NCBI GenBank assembly: GCA_002369135.1
Contig: DFEY01000003.1
Span: forward strand, 779,440-843,439
DNA: 64,000 bases
DNA from: Lachnospira sp. UBA3790
GTDB lineage: Bacteria > Bacillota > Clostridia > Lachnospirales > Lachnospiraceae
Direction: 5' to 3'
Positions 61,715 through 64,000 of this stretch are shown here, in pieces. The translations under genes and the position numbers were made by a program. Each line of letters starts with the position of its first letter. The first letter of the stretch is position 1. The notes under the pieces were generated by a model, which worked only from the letters and a program-made list of their open reading frames with translations, had not been told where the DNA came from and did not search any database.

Positions 61715-61742
61715 GAAAAAAGAGACGATATAAATCGCCTCT
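61715..61742 (-). terminator. Terminator of tRNA-Arg(ACG)
   Basis: A 9-bp stem with one G-U pair (AGAGGCGAT / ATCGTCTCT) is followed by T6 on the minus strand, 3 bases after the tRNA. Confidence 0.85.
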
Positions 61743-61744
61743 AG

Positions 61745-61818
61745 CGTGCATGAAAGGATTCGAACCCTCGACCTTCTGGTCCGTAGCCAGACGCTCTATC
61801 CAGCTGAGCTACATGCAC
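61745..61818 (-). tRNA. tRNA-Arg (anticodon ACG)
   Basis: Acceptor GTGCATG / CATGCAC, anticodon stem TCTGG / CCAGA with loop CTACGGA, discriminator G. The wobble A34 would be edited to inosine by TadA. It is a single-gene unit, and CCA is not encoded. A GTCGCA-TT-TGCGAC hairpin lies just upstream (61823-61836). Confidence 0.95.
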
Positions 61819-61843
61819 AAATGTCGCAAATGCGACGGTGTTT

Positions 61844-61872
61844 ATTTTACACCACGAGGGTGTTTATGTCAA
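61844..61872 (-). promoter_or_regulatory. Promoter of tRNA-Arg(ACG)
   Basis: TTGACA (61872-61867) and TAAAAT (61849-61844) are 17 bases apart. The -35 box lies 9 bases after the stop of the M15 peptidase gene. Confidence 0.88.
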
Positions 61873-61880
61873 TTTGATTA

Positions 61881-63155
61881 TTATATCTTTTTGAAAGCGC
61901 TTGTATACACATAGCCCTTCATTTTGTTGTATACAACCTTAGCATAGCCCTTTGTCTTGTAATAGTATACAGCTACTTTCGTGCTCTTTGGAATAGTCGC
62001 AAGCACTGGTCCACCCTTTAGTTTTGTAGACGCATACAAAGGAGTTGCGCTCTTTACAGTTCTCTTCCAAGTCTTTTTAAACTTGGTAGGTGTCTTGTAA
62101 AGTCTCTTAAGTTTGGATGGCGTAGCTCCCCAAGTCTTCAAATAGAAATGCGGCATATCGCTGAAACCTGTCCAGTCTCCGCCCCAAGCTAAACCTGTAG
62201 TCTTTATGATCTTTGCCGCTTTCGCAAGCATATTTACGTTATAACGTACCTTCTTTGGTCCGTTTATTGCGATATCAAAGGCAATACCCCACTGGTGCTG
62301 TGAAGAGTAACTTTTGCCCTTAGCATAAGTAACAATAGCACCTGGTTTTGTACGACCTTGTGCGTACAAAGAGTCTTGACGTTTCTTTGTTCTAAGACCT
62401 TCAGTAATAATTAAGTAAATTCCTTTTTCATTACACTTCTTCAAAGCCTGTTTTAGTTTAAGCTGCAAGTATGGATGTAGCTTCGAAGTTTTAATATTTA
62501 TCTTATTCTTTTTATAAACATTAATAGGATCATCATATGATGTAGATGCTGCCGACTTTATACCTTCGTAACTATGGCCATCGACAAACTTCAATTCCTG
62601 AACCTTGTAATAATACTTTACTCCCGGCTCTATATAGATATCTTCATAAGCATCTGTATCGTATGGGACAATATCAATCTTTTCCCAGTTCTTTTTGTCG
62701 GTAGATCTGTAAATCATATATGATGACGCATCATCATTTGCCACCCAAGTGATAACTACTTTGTCGGTGTATGCATGATGAACAACATCAAGCACTATTC
62801 TTGGAACTGCAGTAATACTCTTTGATGTAGCACTACTGCTCACAAACTTTCTCTTATATCTTTTTATCTTATAAGGACGAACCTTATACTGATAAGTAGT
62901 ACCTGTCTCTACGTTAGGATCTGTGTAAGTCTTTTTGTTAGTTATATCTATGGAAGAAAACTTTCCGCCGTCTTCGCTTCTGTAAATCCTATAACCAGCA
63001 GCCTTCTTGCTGTTCTTCCACTTCAAAACAATTCCGTTTTTAGTGTTTTTGATGCTAGTTATTTTTACACTAGAAGCAGCCTGTACATTAGTAACAGGCG
63101 CAACTGATCCAATTATTATTAAACTTAATACAAAACATAAAACTCTTTTTTTCAT
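61881..63155 (-). CDS. Secreted M15 peptidase with two FN3 domains and an SH3-like end
   Basis: The 424-residue exported protein has a signal peptide (~1-27, ending NVQAA). Two fibronectin type III domains follow at ~30-115 and ~118-205 ('GIVLKWKNSKKAAGYRIYRS', 'KVVITWVANDDASSYMIYRS'). The M15C peptidase at ~225-345 has 'RQDSLYAQGRTKPGAIVTYA', zinc ligands in 'SSQHQWGIAFDI' and 'DMPHFYLKTWG'. A C-terminal SH3-like segment ends 'VVYNKMKGYVYTSAFKK'. It probably cleaves peptidoglycan stem peptides, as CwlK or VanY do. The ribosome site is poor: AGGTGG lies ~16 bases before the ATG. Confidence 0.9.
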   Translation of the reverse strand: MKKRVLCFVLSLIIIGSVAPVTNVQAASSVKITSIKNTKNGIVLKWKNSKKAAGYRIYRSEDGGKFSSIDITNKKTYTDPNVETGTTYQYKVRPYKIKRYKRKFVSSSATSKSITAVPRIVLDVVHHAYTDKVVITWVANDDASSYMIYRSTDKKNWEKIDIVPYDTDAYEDIYIEPGVKYYYKVQELKFVDGHSYEGIKSAASTSYDDPINVYKKNKINIKTSKLHPYLQLKLKQALKKCNEKGIYLIITEGLRTKKRQDSLYAQGRTKPGAIVTYAKGKSYSSQHQWGIAFDIAINGPKKVRYNVNMLAKAAKIIKTTGLAWGGDWTGFSDMPHFYLKTWGATPSKLKRLYKTPTKFKKTWKRTVKSATPLYASTKLKGGPVLATIPKSTKVAVYYYKTKGYAKVVYNKMKGYVYTSAFKKI

Positions 63156-63192
63156 AACGTTAAAAAAAATACCACCTAATTGTTATAGAAAT

Positions 63193-63218
63193 AAAAGCAC
63201 CCGAACTCGGATGCTTTT
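63193..63218 (-). terminator. Terminator of the six-tRNA operon
   Basis: A stem of AAAAGCATCC / GGGTGCTTTT with one G-U pair is followed by TTTTATTTC on the minus strand, just after tRNA-Leu(TAA). Confidence 0.82.
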
Positions 63219-63220
63219 AA

Positions 63221-63304
63221 TGCCGGCGACCGGAATCGAACCGGTACTGTGTTGCCACAACAGGATTTTAAGTCCTGCGCGTCTGCCAGTTCCGCCACGC
63301 CGGC
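63221..63304 (-). tRNA. tRNA-Leu (anticodon TAA)
   Basis: Acceptor GCCGGCG / CGCCGGC, discriminator A, anticodon stem CAGGA / TCCTG with loop CTTAAAA, and a long variable arm. CCA is not encoded. Confidence 0.95.
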
Positions 63305-63342
63305 ACGTGGATTTATATTGCGCTTCCCACGACTAGCGCAAG

Positions 63343-63415
63343 TGGGACCTACAGGGCTCGAACCTGTGACCCTCTGCTTGTAAGGCAGATGCTCTCCCAG
63401 CTGAGCTAAGATCCC
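63343..63415 (-). tRNA. tRNA-Val (anticodon TAC)
   Basis: Acceptor GGGATCT / AGGTCCC with one G-U pair, discriminator A, anticodon stem TCTGC / GCAGA with loop CTTACAA. CCA is not encoded. Confidence 0.95.
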
Positions 63416-63422
63416 ATCTTAG

Positions 63423-63496
63423 TGGACCTGCAGGGACTCGAACCCCGGACAAACCGGTTATGAGCCGGTTGCTCTAACCAACTGAGCTACAGGTCC
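63423..63496 (-). tRNA. tRNA with CAT anticodon (elongator Met, or Ile2)
   Basis: Acceptor GGACCTG / CAGGTCC is fully paired, so this is not the initiator tRNA. Anticodon stem ACCGG / CCGGT with loop CTCATAA; discriminator A. CAT is used by elongator tRNA-Met and by tRNA-Ile2 after lysidine formation; I cannot separate them with confidence. CCA is not encoded. Confidence 0.9.
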
Positions 63497-63503
63497 TAAT
63501 TAG

Positions 63504-63576
63504 AGCCGACGAGCGGACTTGAACCGCTAACCTGCTGATTACAAATCAGCTGCTCTGCCAATTGAGCCACGTCGGC
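63504..63576 (-). tRNA. tRNA-Thr (anticodon TGT)
   Basis: Acceptor GCCGACG / CGTCGGC, discriminator T, anticodon stem GCTGA / TCAGC with loop TTTGTAA. A damaged copy of its 5' half lies immediately upstream in the operon. CCA is not encoded. Confidence 0.95.
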
Positions 63577-63590
63577 GAAAGATTGCTTAC

Positions 63591-63666
63591 GAGCAGCTGA
63601 TTCCATCAGTGCTGCTCTGCCTCATATCGACCTCCGGTCGATAAGCGTGAACTGAGCCACGTCGGC
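63591..63666 (-). pseudogene. Broken tRNA-Thr copy rebuilt into two hairpins
   Basis: The minus strand begins GCCGACGTGGCTCA, identical to the first 14 bases of the tRNA-Thr that follows, and keeps the D-stem GCTC/GAGC. The D-loop is enlarged by a TATCGACC-GGA-GGTCGATA hairpin. After GAGC the sequence forms GAGCAGC(AC)TGAT-GGA-ATCAGCTGCTC instead of an anticodon arm. There is no T-arm or 3' acceptor strand, so it cannot be a working tRNA. It could be decay, a recombination scar or a small structured RNA. Confidence 0.75.
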
Positions 63667-63705
63667 AAATAATAAAAGCACATCACACTAGGTGATATGC
63701 CTTGA

Positions 63706-63777
63706 TGACTCCAAGGGGATTTGAACCCCTGTTACCGCCGTGAAAGGGCGGTGTCTTAACCACTTGACCATGGAGCC
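63706..63777 (-). tRNA. tRNA-Glu (anticodon TTC)
   Basis: Acceptor GGCTCCA / TGGAGTC with one G-U pair, discriminator A, anticodon stem CCGCC / GGCGG with loop CTTTCAC. CCA is not encoded. Confidence 0.95.
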
Positions 63778-63829
63778 GAAAGCACTACTAGTGCATTTTA
63801 TACTAAAAATAATTATTAGTATAAAAAAA

Positions 63830-63901
<72 letters not shown>

Positions 63902-63932
63902 TCATTTAATCGGCATAGCCGAACTATTGAGT

Positions 63933-63961
63933 ATTATACACTCAAAACCACACACTGAAAA
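63933..63961 (-). promoter_or_regulatory. Promoter of the six-tRNA operon
   Basis: TATAAT (63938-63933) with TTTTCA (63961-63956) 17 bases upstream on the minus strand. A CGGC-ATA-GCCG hairpin lies between the -10 box and tRNA-Asn. I see nothing else in 63962-64000. Confidence 0.7.
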
Positions 63962-64000
63962 GTAATTCTTAGACTTTTCCTAGGATAACTCCTCTTCCTT

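Noticed and set aside
61534..61914. Plus-strand ORF of 126 codons across the tRNA-Arg(ACG) region
   Set aside because: It is antisense to a methyltransferase gene, a tRNA and a peptidase gene, and has no coding character.

Overview
The window looks like chromosomal core sequence from a low-GC Gram-positive of the class Clostridia, most likely Lachnospiraceae. Reasons: AT-rich codon use, strong AGGAGG ribosome sites, TTGACA/TATAAT promoters, families I associate with Lachnospiraceae (DUF5688, a ~1180-residue DUF5717-like protein, DUF4364, DUF975), and the gene order tig-clpP-clpX-lon-engB and rpmE-DUF1385-prmC-prfA. A GH2 beta-glucuronidase suggests a gut inhabitant. None of the 15 tRNA genes encodes its 3' CCA. 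I see no phage, insertion sequence, integrase, CRISPR array or rRNA gene. Nearly everything is on the minus strand; the plus-strand exceptions are a tRNA-Arg, a class A PBP, putP and a CYTH gene.

Layout. 1-9.3 kb (minus): DUF975 membrane protein (runs off the edge), ilvE, ligA, rluF, a membrane-anchored unknown, a DUF5688 gene, typA and yigZ, with a plus-strand tRNA-Arg(CCG). 9.5-19.5 kb: PBP1A (+), beta-glucuronidase (-), gdhA (-), putP (+) and an LTA-synthase-like sulfatase (-). A ~250-bp inverted-repeat element lies between putP and the sulfatase. 19.5-31.8 kb (minus): a small acidic protein coupled to a zinc-ribbon/TPR membrane protein, then one long gene string: small export protein, small membrane protein, rarA, DUF5717-like giant, Hsp70-like protein, TPR-like protein, valS. 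31.9-38.3 kb: clpB, a VanZ-like gene, then glmM-VanZ-hisC. 38.4-43.5 kb: an ABC exporter, a PqqD-like protein and an HprK-like kinase, next to a tyrosine-phosphoregulation set for exopolysaccharide (phosphatase, Wzz-like protein, tyrosine kinase). 43.5-55.6 kb: translation termination (prfA, prmC), DUF1385, rpmE with a structured leader, rho, DUF4364, engB, lon, clpX, clpP, tig and a DJ-1/PfpI protein. 55.7-64 kb: CYTH and methyltransferase genes, a seven-tRNA operon, yfcE, rdgB, a secreted papain-like protease, an RNA methyltransferase, tRNA-Arg(ACG), an M15 peptidase with FN3 repeats, and a six-tRNA operon holding a broken tRNA-Thr copy.

How the parts fit. Protein quality control is concentrated here (tig, clpPX, lon, clpB), as are envelope functions (PBP1A, LTA-like synthase, glmM, M15 peptidase, VanZ-like proteins, EPS regulators). 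Most genes are ordinary core genes. The least explained items are (i) the kinase/PqqD/ABC trio, which resembles a peptide-modification and export module with no visible precursor; (ii) the DUF5717-like/Hsp70-like/TPR set between rarA and valS; (iii) the 47-residue protein coupled to the zinc-ribbon TPR protein; (iv) the tRNA-Thr-derived hairpin element; and (v) the inverted-repeat element that spans the ends of putP and the sulfatase gene.
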